NCBI GenBank assembly: GCA_013433145.1 | Contig: CM024179.1 | Coordinates: forward strand, 3,706,501 to 3,770,500 | Origin: Ascaris suum | Taxonomy: Eukaryota > Nematoda > Chromadorea > Rhabditida > Ascarididae | Direction of reading: 5' to 3' | Length of the DNA stretch: 64,000 nt | Shown here: piece by piece, positions 46,602 through 58,200 of the stretch | Position numbering within the stretch: position 1 is the stretch's first letter | How the letters are laid out: each line of letters starts with the position of its first letter | Translations under genes and position numbers: made by a program | Notes under the pieces: generated by a model | What the model saw: only the letters and a program-made list of their open reading frames with translations | What the model was told of the DNA's origin: nothing | Database searches by the model: none

Positions 46602-48613
46602 ATGCCGGCCAACCTTACAATAACTCCTGCTGTTATGCAGGTTTCTTTCTTTGATGATGGATGAGAGATCCTCTTTTGGTCCACATTCGGTCGCGCTTTC
46701 GGTAATTGAGTACGATATGAGTGGGGAGATATATCGCCGTTTACTGGGCCATATGTAATGATATTATAGACAGTCGCTCTATGTTGCCAGTTTTTTGAAT
46801 AAATGCATTTCGCGCAAGCATCCCCACATGTCCAAGAATTGCAACAGACGTAGGTGTTTAAAAAAAATTCTGAACTGAAGTGTTGTGGCTGTTGACGTAA
46901 TTTCATTCATGAATAGGATAGAGAAAGCCCGTTCTCCTGAAAAATTCTGGATTTAGGTGAGCGCAAGAGGCGGCAGTACAAAACATCGACTGAAATGTGT
47001 TGGCGACCAGCGGGTCGTGTTCAAAGTGAAACTCAAGGCGAAATACTACAAATTCTACAAAGTGAGTAAATCCTTCTTCGTTTGGTGCCTTTGTGTTTCT
47101 TACTGGTGACATTTTTGCAATAAAAATCATTTCATAGTTTTATAGAGAGCAGCGGCGTTCATTTCGCATAACCATCTACAGTTTTCGTGTGAAATTTGGC
47201 CATTGCAAACTTTGAAAGCATTAATTATGAACACTGCAACAAATTGTTCATAACGATAAGCAAGTTCTCTTGTTGCCCAAAGAGCAATCTCTCTTATAAT
47301 GGATCTATTTCTTGCTCTTACATCAGCTTCCTCGTTGTCATGGAAAAAATGTAAACTTAGAAATAGCCTCGAGAGTTTTATTAATGCTATATGAGATGGT
47401 TCCATCGGTCCGGTTTTACGCGCTACGTCATGCCTCATTAAGGTTTGGCCGGTGATGGGATTCATTCAGCCGGGTGCTACTAGAGAAATTACTTTTACTC
47501 GTAAGGTAAGTTACTTGGAACTTTCTTATTAAGATTTCGCTGTTATCCAATGTGCTTTTAAATTTGCATTACTTAATTGTACTCGTACTTTGATGCCTTA
47601 TATGCTTGAAGACTTCAATACACTTGAAGAAATGTGAAGAATATGAACGCTGATGCCGCATGCAAGAATCAGCAACATGCATAGATAACGCAAATTGATA
47701 GTTTAAAGAGCTGAAAGTCGATATGACAGTTCTCTTGTGTCTTGCGACTCCTTAATAGGAAAGTCCACAATGGTCCGTAGCGTTTTCAAGTTTGAGTTCG
47801 TCAACATATTCGAATATGCCAAACTCAGTTGCACGGCACATACAGCAAAACGCTTCATTTTTAGTGAGAGCTCATAGTTTAATTACGAGATAATAGCACC
47901 AGGTTACAGGATTTTCGGTTTTGAACTAATGAATTCATGCATCCGGAGGCAGTATAGCAGGCCAAGTCGAAGTCGCCCCTAACCACGGCAATAATTGAGA
48001 AATTTGTTATCGGATTTTTTTATTTTTCAAGTCTTCACATTCTAATAAGTTTAGCTTTATTTCAGTCGGAACTATGCAGTAGATCTCATTTTCCCGATAC
48101 TGTAAAATTTGGCCAATCTATCGGATCAACGGGCGTATTTTTTGTCATTCGATTGATAGTGATCTGGGAATATTCCAGAATTGCATCTTTGCAATGGTGT
48201 ACAACTAGGCTAAGTCGAAATTAAGGCACCTGGTTTGGATCGGTTCGATCGGTAGAAGTTTAATATTGCCCACAGTTTTGAACGAACGTAGTCGTTAGTT
48301 GATATCCTACACAATCTTTAATGCCCTTAAATGCTTCGCGTGAATTTTCCACTTTCAATATTTATCATTACTTGGTCGCTTAATGTTAATTTCTCTACCG
48401 TATTTCTATTTTCTTGAAACTGCATGAAGACTGCTCCATGTTTTTACAACAATTTTCTTGACGTCTTCTAATTCTCGCATATTTCAGCCAGGGAAGATTG
48501 GCAAGGATTACTTAGTGATACAGTATATTATCGCACCATCTGGTTACGACCCTCGTGAGCCATTCGTTAAAGGAGCTCAAATTGGAAAACTCATTTTCAA
48601 AATTGACGGTTAG
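46602..48613 (+). CDS. MSP-domain protein, sperm-specific class P type (gene 2)
   Basis: There are four exons, all phase 0. They are 46,602-46,640 (MPANLTITPAVMQ, donor GTTTCT), 46,957-47,061 (acceptor ATTTAG, donor GTGAGT), 47,443-47,505 (acceptor CATTAAG, donor GTAAGT) and 48,488-48,613 (acceptor ATTTCAG, stop TAG). The 110-residue product is one MSP domain. It has the TITPA start, SARGGSTKHRLKCVGDQR, VVFKVKLKAKYYKFYK, VWPVMGFIQPGATREITFTR, KDYLVIQYI and a last strand GKLIFKIDG. Length and motif order fit nematode sperm-specific MSP relatives, not classic 127-residue MSP. It is a clear paralogue of MSP gene 1, but the introns sit at different places. Exon 3's acceptor has A at -3, and the gene otherwise looks intact. 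Confidence 0.88.
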
Positions 48614-49649
48614 TACGTCCTGTTTAATAAATAGCAGAAGAATGTTCTGCAGTGAAAATTGTTTTTTAGAATCGAGCATGCTTAGGAGAATAGAAAGACC
48701 TCTATGATGCATGTTCATTTGCAGCAGGCTAGTACAAACTGGGCGTATAACTCACTATGTGTGCGTTATTTAGCGCTAAGTAAAAAATCCCCGCTGCTTC
48801 CTGATGAGTTCATAGAATTGCTCTATGGAAGCAAAAATGTCTGAATACTTGTTGCATGGGACGACATTCCAGAAGTGATATCACATTAGGGAAAGGAACG
48901 AGAGCTTCGCACAGGATTACAGTAAAAGTAAACACTTTTGTAAAATTTTCGTCTTGGGTGAAATCGTTATCGCTCAAAGAAATTCCGTAAATGGTTGTTT
49001 GATGGTTGGATGAAGAGTGATATTCATAATGAGAATATGCTATCATATCAGAAAAAACTGACTTTGAGTAGAGAAAAACCGATATAAAAGTAATCCGCTC
49101 TCAAAAGGTCCACACCACGAAACCATTCCCTCGGTCATAAACGAGCTCATCGAAATGAAACTGTTTTCTGAATTCTCACATGCGTGTAGACTAGTCCAAT
49201 CCCAGGTGCCTTTTTAAAATCTAATAAACTTGAAGGGAATCCATGACATACATACTGCAGCGTAGTTTTCCACTCCTTTAACATTCGGAAGAAATTTCTG
49301 TGTTACTATTGTCAATTCAAGCTAGAGTTCGCTCCAAGTACACCCGCAAACACCTGGAAAACATGCCGTTTTGTTTTACTTCGTAGTAATGTTCGGGAAC
49401 TGTGGATAAATAACGGCAGAATTAACGCGAAAGCTCGTGTAGTTTCTAATAAAGACTTCATGAAGAGCAATAATCAATTTCCTCTCCTTAAAAATTCTTG
49501 CTTGTCTATGCCAGTGCATTCTGCATTTCTCTATTGGTATTGGAGAAAGAAAATGGTAGGAGGGGATACCCTTGGTGGAAATTATATAACCTATATGTAC
49601 ACTGTAAGAGAAGCTATTACGTCAGATTATTGCCTTACATCGGATTCTA
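48614..49649. other. Spacer between MSP gene 2 and the next exon chain
   Basis: No gene was found. A minus-strand patch near 48,840-48,900 (NVISLLECRPMQQVFRHF) may be another decayed LINE thumb-domain remnant. The 49,460-49,681 ORF overlaps the next gene's possible start but has no splice support of its own. Confidence 0.4.
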
Positions 49650-52600
49650 ATGATGCAAAACACTCGGTTTTGTACCGCTGAGGTTCGTAATGAATCGACT
49701 TTTTCAGCCGTCGAAGGTGATCCTATGAAAGTTGAAGAAACCACGTACAGGGGAGATATCGTTACGGATGTGGGGCAGGATTGGAACAGGAAAGTGGTGA
49801 GTATGGAATGGCTTCATAAAGCAATGAAAGTTGGATGTGGAATTGAGGAAAAAGAAAACTGCTTGCATATTATAAGTCTGTAATTGTAGAAGCATGCCAT
49901 TTAAATTTTCGTCCATATCGACTTTATTTTGAGCTTACAGAGTGAGACCGTTTACAGCAAATAAAATTCGACGAATACTTGAGTTGAGGTTGTATAAATG
50001 GAGCGGCGTTTTGTCTTTCACAAATCTCAAGATGGACGTTTCGAAGCAGCGTCGTACTCGAGGAGGCTGACAAATTGTTGGAATTGAACGGAAGTTGAGG
50101 AAGGAGCTCTCAAGAGGATGAAGGATGATAAAGCATTAATGTGCAATAGTTTGCAAATTTCTTAGTGGGAATGTGCAAATCTTTATTCTAAAGTACCTGT
50201 TCACTCACGGTTGAAGGGCAGCACCTTTGTGAACACATCCTCTAACATTTGACGGCCATTATATCCATCGACTATACTTTCACGTCTTGGCACTAACCAC
50301 GTTGCTGTGCAATCGTGTGGCATTAAAGGGTGCATCCAACAGGAACTTAAAGATGCCTCCGTGTGAAATCTATGAGCGATTATGATATTCACATGTTCTA
50401 TGAGACCATTCACTGGCTTAATTACTTGATGGCTTCTACTCGTCCGTAGAGCAGTACTCTCTTCATGTGTTTCCTAATTTCTAAGCCCTATTCATAAGTT
50501 TCTCAACTTCAATTTAAATTTAGAGGAAGACAGCAGAGTTGGAAAGAACAAGGGAGGTGAGAGATGGATAAGATGACAGGATGGAGAGGAAAGAGGGGAA
50601 CGGATGATTAGAATATTCCTCATGCGACTCCTTTCAGAGCAGGGATGAGGATGAGAGAATCGAGAGGGAAATCGCGGCGCAGTATGATCACATGAGAGGT
50701 AAGTTGTATGTACTCCACGTGGAATGACAAGCTCAGGTAGAGCGATGAGTTTGTTCCTGCTAGTGTTGTACTGTTGTACTAGAGTCGATTTTTTCGCTGT
50801 TGGGGGTCTTCGGCGAGCAAGAACGAGGAGAGCAATCCCAATGCCGTCAATGTCTCAAGAAGTCCATGATGGAGAAGCCATTCGGGCAACCATCTGAATG
50901 AAAACATCATCAATCGCTTCAGTCCGCATAGTGAACTTTGCAACAAACGGCACTAGCAGAACTTTTGGCTGACTGTTTGTAAATGATATATAATGAAGCC
51001 TCGGGCTTATCGCGTCCTTATTTCGAAGTGAGAGTCTGGAGGAGGCGAATTTCATCTGACAAAACGGACTCACATGATTTCTAAGTCCACGGATGTATAA
51101 TATAATGTTGAGACGTTCGAGGAATGTGTCATATATGTAGAAAATAGGTGAGATGCAGTGAAAATAAAAGATGGCGAATTTACTTGTAGTGACGGTCTGC
51201 TCCTGAAGGAGAACTGAGATCAGCTACCTTGAGCTAGAGTTGAAAGAAAATGAGCATTTTTGAGGACGGGAGGCTTCTACTAAGGGGGTATCCGTAACGC
51301 TTGATGCGGATCAAGGAGGTTCTTCATCGAAAAATAGGCCTCATTTCGAGAGTCTACTGTATTGCATTGCTTCTTTCAAAATCAGTCGCTTTTTTTTCTT
51401 TGGCGTCTATTTTGAACGGCTGAGTGCGAGAGAATTATTCCTCATTTCAAATTGTTATGTTTTCAGCTGATGATGATCAGGGAGATCTGGATATCGGTAT
51501 CTTTTACGAAGTACTTCTGCAGTTAGTTATTCGGTGCAAACGCACTCTTTCGCCGAATGATGAGCACTAACTTCATGTCCGATGTCGTCTGTAGTGAATT
51601 TTATATTCGCGCTTTTTTCAAGGATGTTTTTTGTTAGCATTGAGATACGGGTTGCTGCCAGTATCCATTTTTATTTCGTCCTCTTTCGTCTCCTTTTCTT
51701 CTATTGCAAAGAGCCACCGCTTAGACCATCGGCTATGCAAGCTATGGTTTGCCCTATCTGGACGTCTATTAGGCCCACACTGGAACAATTTTTAAAAAAC
51801 GGAGCTCCAAAGATGCTCTTGATTATTACACCTGCCCAAGACTGACAGGAAGGCAAACGTGCCAAACGTGCGCTGTTCGCGCAACTTCGGTGTAGTGACT
51901 TATGCAGCGAAAACAAAAGAAAAAATGGGCGGCTCCTTTATTCGCGGGGTTGTTCTTCGGTTTCGTTAACTGAGCTGCATTTTAATTTGGTTGTTAAGCA
52001 GTTCGGTTCTCCCTATCATTTCAGTTGTGCACGTAGATATATGGTGGAGGATATATATTCCACACGGGTGAGCCTGTATGAAAACTGAGCTTTAGAAACA
52101 CAGCGCCTTTCTAGTAAAAGCTCGTCATTTAAAAAAAAACGTTAGCAGTCGGCCGGCTTCATGCTCTCTTAACTGCGATGTAAGAGGATGGGAATGAGGT
52201 TCCCCATCACGTTTGTTTCGAAAATGTAGTTGGGCGAAAAGGTTGTAGCACTGTTTGGTTGGATTTCGGACAGCTCCAAACTTGGAATATTCAAACTGGT
52301 TTGATCGCGGATTCGCCCATCTATGCGCTGTTTTGGTAGTTCCCATTTGCGTCTCGAATTTGACTTCATGGTGCTGTCGGTTAATCACTCGTCAGACCTC
52401 AAACTTGGGCAATTAAAGCCAGTCTTGAAAGGGCAATGAAGCGGCGCATTAAGACAGCCAAAAATCGCGAATGCAGTAAAAAGTTGCGGTTTTAAGCGAG
52501 CTTAGCGATGGGGAATGTTACGGGTGGAGATAATGCATTTGAGTAATAATAATGCATGATCACGTACGTTACAATGCTGTTCGTGAAAGGAGAGCCAAAC

Positions 52601-53531
52601 GGAAGCAGAAGCAAATAGAGATATGGAGATCAAATAGAGGTATGAAAGCGTTGAAGCCACGTTTTCATTTATCTCGTGCATATGGCGAATTGAGTGAACG
52701 GAGTGAGCTTGCGAGACGACTACATCCATTAAGGATGTCAAGAATGGCACATCTAGTGCTGGCCATGTTGCTCGTCTTGGATGGCTTTCCTGGACTGCGA
52801 GGCGCATCAACGGCCTGGATTAACTTCACACATCCTCGATTGGTCGCAACAACTGTAAATGTGGGGAATTTACGATAAACAAGCTCCCATTGTGTAGGAC
52901 ATTTTTTTAGGCATTGATGTTCCGGCCAGAGCGAGCCAAGAATCGGAAAGCGCTGTAAGTGACGTCTTTTCATGAAATTATTGTCAGCATTCAATTCGAT
53001 TGAAAATTCATAATGTCTACCATTCAGATCTTGCGTTTGCATCTTTTAGTCTTATGATAGAAGGAAACTCAGATGCAATTCGTCCTATTGAAATTCCCTT
53101 ATGCAAACTACATCAATGACAATATTTTCACCAACAGCTGAAGCTTCTTTTTCTACTTCTCGACATTTTATATTTGTATTTTTGTCTGTTTTTTATACCT
53201 TTGGAAAATATCGACCTTAAAATACGCATTTCATTATATCAACAACATCAAAATTACTGCTCCACGAGAATTGTTTCACTTTCGTTTGCAGAAGAAGTCG
53301 AGCATCGCCGGTGAGTTGACGTTCTTTTTGTTTTTCGAAGATTCGAGATAGCCGTTCTCAGAAAAAACTTTCACTTATCTTGTTATATTCCGATTAATCG
53401 AAGATGAAGCATCTCCGGTGGTTGTTGATAATGACGACCGTGATATATGTACACATATAGACAGCTTAGAAGAATGGGGGAAAGTGGGACCCACTGATGC
53501 TGTATTATCTGCTGCAAATAATATTGATTAG
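49650..53531 (+). CDS. Chain of small phase-matched exons, charged protein, unrecognised
   Basis: Exons read by splice sites are 49,708-49,796 (AVEGDPMKVEETTYRGDIVT; the frame is open back to ATGATG at 49,650), 50,524-50,556 (RKTAELERTRE), 50,638-50,698 (SRDEDERIEREIAAQYDHMR), 52,544-52,639 (contains AVRERRAKRKQKQIEIWR), 52,911-52,954 (GIDVPARASQESESA), 53,292-53,310 (a 19-nt microexon, KKSSIA) and 53,404-53,531 (DEASPVVVDNDDRD..., stop TAG). The phases run 0, 0, 1, 1, 0, 1 without a break, which is hard to get by chance. An alternative last exon lies at 51,467-51,570. The product is highly charged with coil-forming stretches and no domain that I recognise. The acceptors of the fourth (ATTTGAG) and last (AATCGAAG) exons are poor. 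It may be two genes, or the 5' half of the cassette gene downstream. Confidence 0.5.
51467..51570 (+). CDS. Alternative terminal exon of the 49.7-kb chain
   Basis: Acceptor TTTTCAG is followed by a phase-1 frame ADDDQGDLDIGIFYEVLLQ continuing to TAA at 51,570. It can follow the exon ending at 50,698 (phase 1), which would end the protein here. A GTACTT at 51,511 could alternatively serve as donor in phase 0. The acidic ADDDQGD start resembles other D-rich exon starts in this region. Confidence 0.45.
51571..52543. other. Intronic/spacer DNA with two unexplained ORFs
   Basis: A plus-strand frame at about 51,708-51,845 reads EPPLRPSAMQAMVCPIWTSI..., is GC-richer than its surroundings, and ends TGA. 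A minus-strand frame at 52,388-52,125 (and an overlapping one at 52,369-52,169) is also open. None has a clear splice partner. They could be retroposed fragments. Confidence 0.3.
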
Positions 53532-55220
53532 CACGACAGGTACTAGCACTACAAGTAAAAGCGTTGTAGCAAAAGTACTAGTATCAACGGCAAAGTATTC
53601 CTTATATTGATGCCACCAATTATTTAGGGGTGAGTGTAAGTGACCCTACTATGTAACCAACATCGCTAGAACTAGAAACACTGGGTGCCCAGGAGCGGGT
53701 AAGTAATAATGGGCGGACGAAGCAATAGTGTTAAGTTATACGGAACATAATGTTAGGTTATACAGCTGTAAACAGTGATAAGACCAGTAGCAGGTGATTC
53801 TGGTGATACCAACGACGTATTTTTCTTATTCCTAAAAGGTGCTAGAAATATTTCTGCAAGCCTCAGGAAAAGGCTTGCAGAAAGTGGATTTGCTTGCGTT
53901 TGAAATCGCGCGCAGAAATTTGAACTTCTTCGTCTCATAAAGATGGCAAGGAACGAGGATGCAGTTGTCGTCCCCTTCACTTTTTGCAGCAGTTTTTTCT
54001 TCATCGAAGCAAGCTTCCCGGCATTTTGCCATCTACGCTTATCTTGCGGGGACCTACTCGGCTCACTTCCGTTGTGTGGACTAACAACATCAGCGGATAC
54101 AGTCCAAATATTATCGACACTTTAATAGGAGTTCACATCAGAACTGAAAAGCACTTCAAAGTCGAGGAGTTTTGCGTCATTTACACACCTCCGAGTTTGG
54201 ATTACCCAGCTTTTATTAAATGATATCTACAATCAAAAGCAAACGCACCTGGTGCGTTGATAGCAATCGGAAGCCTCGCTATCCTCGGTCCGAAAATGCT
54301 AGATGGAGCATTCTGTAATGCGAGGGGGATCGATGATTTTCAGGTCCATTTATTAAACAGTTTACTCCAAATCAATTTTCTTGGGGTAGCGCTGATGTAA
54401 AGATGAAAATGACGGCGAAGAGAATGCTGCGGTTGCCACTCTGCGTAAAAATCGCTTTAATTCTGTGCAATTCATGACACCGCTTTTCTCATCAATGATG
54501 GTGGGAGATCTAATTTTGCTCAAGTGAGCAGATGCAACGAAAATTTCGAGAGAATAAATAAGCGAGCTGTTGCTGTTGCATCATGCTTGTATTGCTCGAT
54601 GACGATGCAACCGCTACCTGAACTGAGTATTTCGTATATTCCGGCTGCCTATTGTTACGCTTTAGATCGTCTTCCATCTCATCTTGTTTCCACAATGTGC
54701 GCTACTCTGCTAGCGCTTTCGTTCCCTGCAAGAATGCGACAATTCTCCAGCGGCTATCGGTTTGCTAGATCTAGATCGCCAGCGGCCGAATTGGTAAAAG
54801 AACCAAAACTTTGGCTGACAGCCGGCCGAAAGGCGTTTAGATGGCTGCAGGCGATATTTTGACAAGTCGACGACTAGCGAAATTTCAAGAGCATTCAGCG
54901 GTAGACTCTTTTTTGGCGGTGGCTCGCCTGGATTGCATCGAAGACTCAACAGCATTGAAAGATAGCCAACAACCCGCGGTCGCCGATCTCCATCGGTGAC
55001 TTCCAACCGGGATTTCTGCTTGCAGGCTAGCAGCACTAAATATGATGGACGGCCAGAGCTTGTCAACAACTTCAACCTTCACCAAGAAGAATCCAAACAC
55101 TGCAGCGTTATTTGCTTTCTTTAATGCCTTCTTGCTGATTAACGCTGTGTTGGCAGTGTAAGTGACATGTAGTTGACTCAGAAACCAAATATAAATCCAG
55201 TGACGTCTTTTTCCCTTCAG
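53532..55220. other. Spacer or intron with candidate exons
   Basis: Two plus-strand frames follow good acceptors. At 53,990 (TTTTTGCAG) a phase-0 frame of 77 codons includes LPGILPSTLILRGPTRLTSV and ends TGA at 54,223. At 54,344 (ATTTTCAG) a phase-1 frame reads PFIKQFTPNQFSWGSADVKM and ends at 54,477. Neither is recognised. The 54.5-55.1 kb part is GC-richer, with ORFs on both strands (54,524-54,862 plus; 54,710-55,075 minus) of unknown status. Confidence 0.3.
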
Positions 55221-55292
55221 ATGATGTTATGAAAGCGAAAACGATGACGATGGAAGTGCAACGACCGAGTCGAGACAAAAAAGCTAAAAAAG
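55221..55292 (+). CDS. AKTM exon 1
   Basis: Acceptor CCCTTCAG, donor GTAAGC, 72 nt. It reads (D)DVMKAKTMTMEVQRPSRDKK and ends with Lys-rich codons. It is the same length as the exon at 56,960, and the downstream intron is also related, so the pair arose by duplication. Confidence 0.75.
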
Positions 55293-58200
55293 GTAAGCAC
55301 GAAGTAATTGTTAGCGACGAGAAAGGTTGGGAAGGGGGACTGCGGCACAGGGGAAAAGGATTGGTGCTTACTGTTTGACATCGAGATATCATTTGTCATA
55401 CAAAAAGAATTCGGTTCGATTCACTTGAAGAAGCTATGAACTGTCAGAGCTGTCGAGGAAACGTTGAAGCAATGTGAATATCCCTTTTGCTTTAAGGTTG
55501 GTGGTGTCACCTGGTGAGAGCATCCCCGTTCAAGGAGGGAAGGGATTTGTGATCGGCTTCCTCCTATGAAGCAATCTCATATTTCTCACTACGGTAGAGG
55601 CGTGTGTAATCGCGGCACCTGGACGAAGTAAAGTCCAGTATCGCCAAAATTCGACTGCATTCGTTCACGGGTCAGAGTGCGAAGTCGGTAATCTCACTTT
55701 TTAGCCTCACCAGACTGGGAGTTGCGGTCGCTTCGTTTTGCCGGACTCGACCATCACTGTTGTTACTCTCGCGAACTCTAGTCCTCCACTTATGCTTTCT
55801 TTTCGCGCTCATCAAACGTAATTGGAAGTTTGCACGTCGAGCATTGCTGAGCTGTCTCTCCGTTTGGAAGCACTCGAGAATTGAAAAGAATTCCACAAGA
55901 AAGAGTATCCCGTTTTTGTAGAGCAATCTGGTTCTACATTCAGCAGCCGAAGCTTTCTTGGCCTGTATATTCAGCTCTACCTTGAGCATAACCTTTACGA
56001 CTGCGGAAGCTATCGTGTTGAGAAGCTTATTCGCAAAAAGCAATTCAAGAGACCACGATGGGGCGACGTTTTTTAAAATCACAACGAGCGTTCTCTCGTC
56101 ATCGCATCCACGCAGTGCGGGCCCACACGCTCCCGAGCCCATCACTGCGCTTTTCGTATTCACCTTTCTTGTAGGTAAAGCCACTGGTTGCTGCTGTCTG
56201 AAAAAAAAATTGTCCACTTCATCCTTCCGTTATTTTTCTGCTGTTTTGTGGTGCACTTTCTTGTTTCTTCGATTGTTTCGCTGCTCTAGTATTGCTTGAT
56301 GTTGGTTGCACCTCATCTGTGAACAAACTACTCGATACATTCAGACGACCTATTGTTAAGCTTCGTATTATTTTCCGTTTTATATTTTATTTGCAATATA
56401 CATTCCGCCGCTACCGTGCATCTTGCTTGCAAGAAGGCGGTATATCCGCAGTATCTATCGATTTCTTCTCTCTCGAGCGTAGTTGCAGACGGCTGCTGAA
56501 CTTCCCTTGCCTGCCATTTCTGAGGTGCAGAAACAGTTTAAGCATAGGCATTATCATAACTAACGCGAAATGCTGGCTTCCGAAACGACCGGGGTTTCAT
56601 GAATGGTGAAATTCAGAGGTGGCGAAATTTCTGCTGGTGGTGACCGACTTGACTTGTTTTGAATACTCAACAATTTTCTGATGGCAGTCGACAGTATTTG
56701 ATCATCGGGTCTACAGCCAGCCGAAATTTTCGGTTGCTGTTTACCTGTATTACATTGCATAGGTGACAGCGCTCATTATATCATCTCATCTTTTGCCAAC
56801 ACTGCGTAATTTTTGCGTTCTTCAGTGTCTTCAAAGTGTCGCTAAACCTATTTCATACTGACAGCATATTAAAGGCGAAATCAGTTATATTTGCACAGCA
56901 AATTAAACTGCAATTTGACGTGACATTAAATTCAAGAATATTCTAATTGTTTATTTCAGATGATATTTTGGAAGCGAAGACGATGGTAATGAGTGTGCAA
57001 CCAGGCAGTCGCGGCAAAGAAGCCCGCGTAGGTGAGTATGCACGAATTGTCGGAGACAAGAGAAGCTTCATCACTTGAAAATCTGAGTTACTTACTTGCG
57101 GAGAGAGATTTATGCTAATGTTGCCCATCGAGAAATGCGTAAAGATATCGTTTTCAAATGTGAAAAGAATTTGATTCGCTTCACTTCAAGAAGGGGTTGC
57201 CTAGTGGGAGCGCTCTTTCGAGAGGGAAAGAGTCGCATGGCGAAGAACTTGTGACTTATCATTACGTTGATGTACATGTGTTCCTGCTGCATCTGGGAGA
57301 AGTAAGGTCAGAACAGCTTCGTAGATAGATAAAGCTTCTTGGGGGACTGGACTGCCTAGAACGGTAACGCATGGTTGATCTCTTCAAGGGACTATGGTAG
57401 GTGGAAAAAGAAACTAAAAGAAACTAAACGTCCCGTTGCCGGTGTTCTATCTGATGAGTAGAAGGGGAAAATACCAAACATGCGAATAGAGCCAATGCTA
57501 TCCATACCTCCACACATGTCCAGGTTTCTTTGTTGTATACAGTAGCATCGTATGCGCTTTTAAGAAATGCACAGAATGGAGATAGCGCATGTTGGGGTTT
57601 GCTCAATTCACGCTATTCACCAGGTTGTTTATTTAATTAGTTATAAGAGCGACGTAGAGAAATCAGCCCATTAACTCTGGAGCAGGCTTCTTCGTACTTC
57701 TTGATGTTTAATAAAACTATATTTTTTGCTGGAAGACTGGTTGAGCTCTGGAAGAAGTGGATTAATTTCGATGCTTTCAAAAATATGGCGAAGTTCCGAA
57801 CTCATACACTTTTAGTAGAATTTATGCAGAAACTTTGTTTCATGAAAGGTCGAAACGATGGCCGATCTGACAATGTGAAACTCATTAATGCATGATTTAG
57901 TACTCTTTACTATTATGAACATGACAAAACGTCCTAACTATGTTAGAAAATCATAGTCCCCATTGTTTTTCCATTCAAAACTTATCCAGTTTTCCTCACG
58001 TTTTCGCTCTTATAAACGCGTTAGCTGGATTTTACAGAAATCATGACGATCTCGTATCGTAAACATTTCAGTTCCTTTCCACCTAAACTCAATCATCATG
58101 TTTTTTTTCGAAAACGGCGGAAAATCACATCCACCGCTTGAACATAATTTTCATAGGGATGCCTTTTGGCAGAAATTCTCCTGAAATTCAACGTGCCTCC

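Noticed and set aside
46529..47465. Minus-strand ORFs of 125, 75 and 112 codons
   Set aside because: They are antisense shadows of the MSP gene 2 exons and introns, whose plus-strand reading has family similarity and correct splice sites.
52665..53042. 125-codon minus-strand ORF
   Set aside because: It overlaps plus-strand exon 52,911-52,954, which has a proper acceptor, donor and phase; the antisense frame has no motif.
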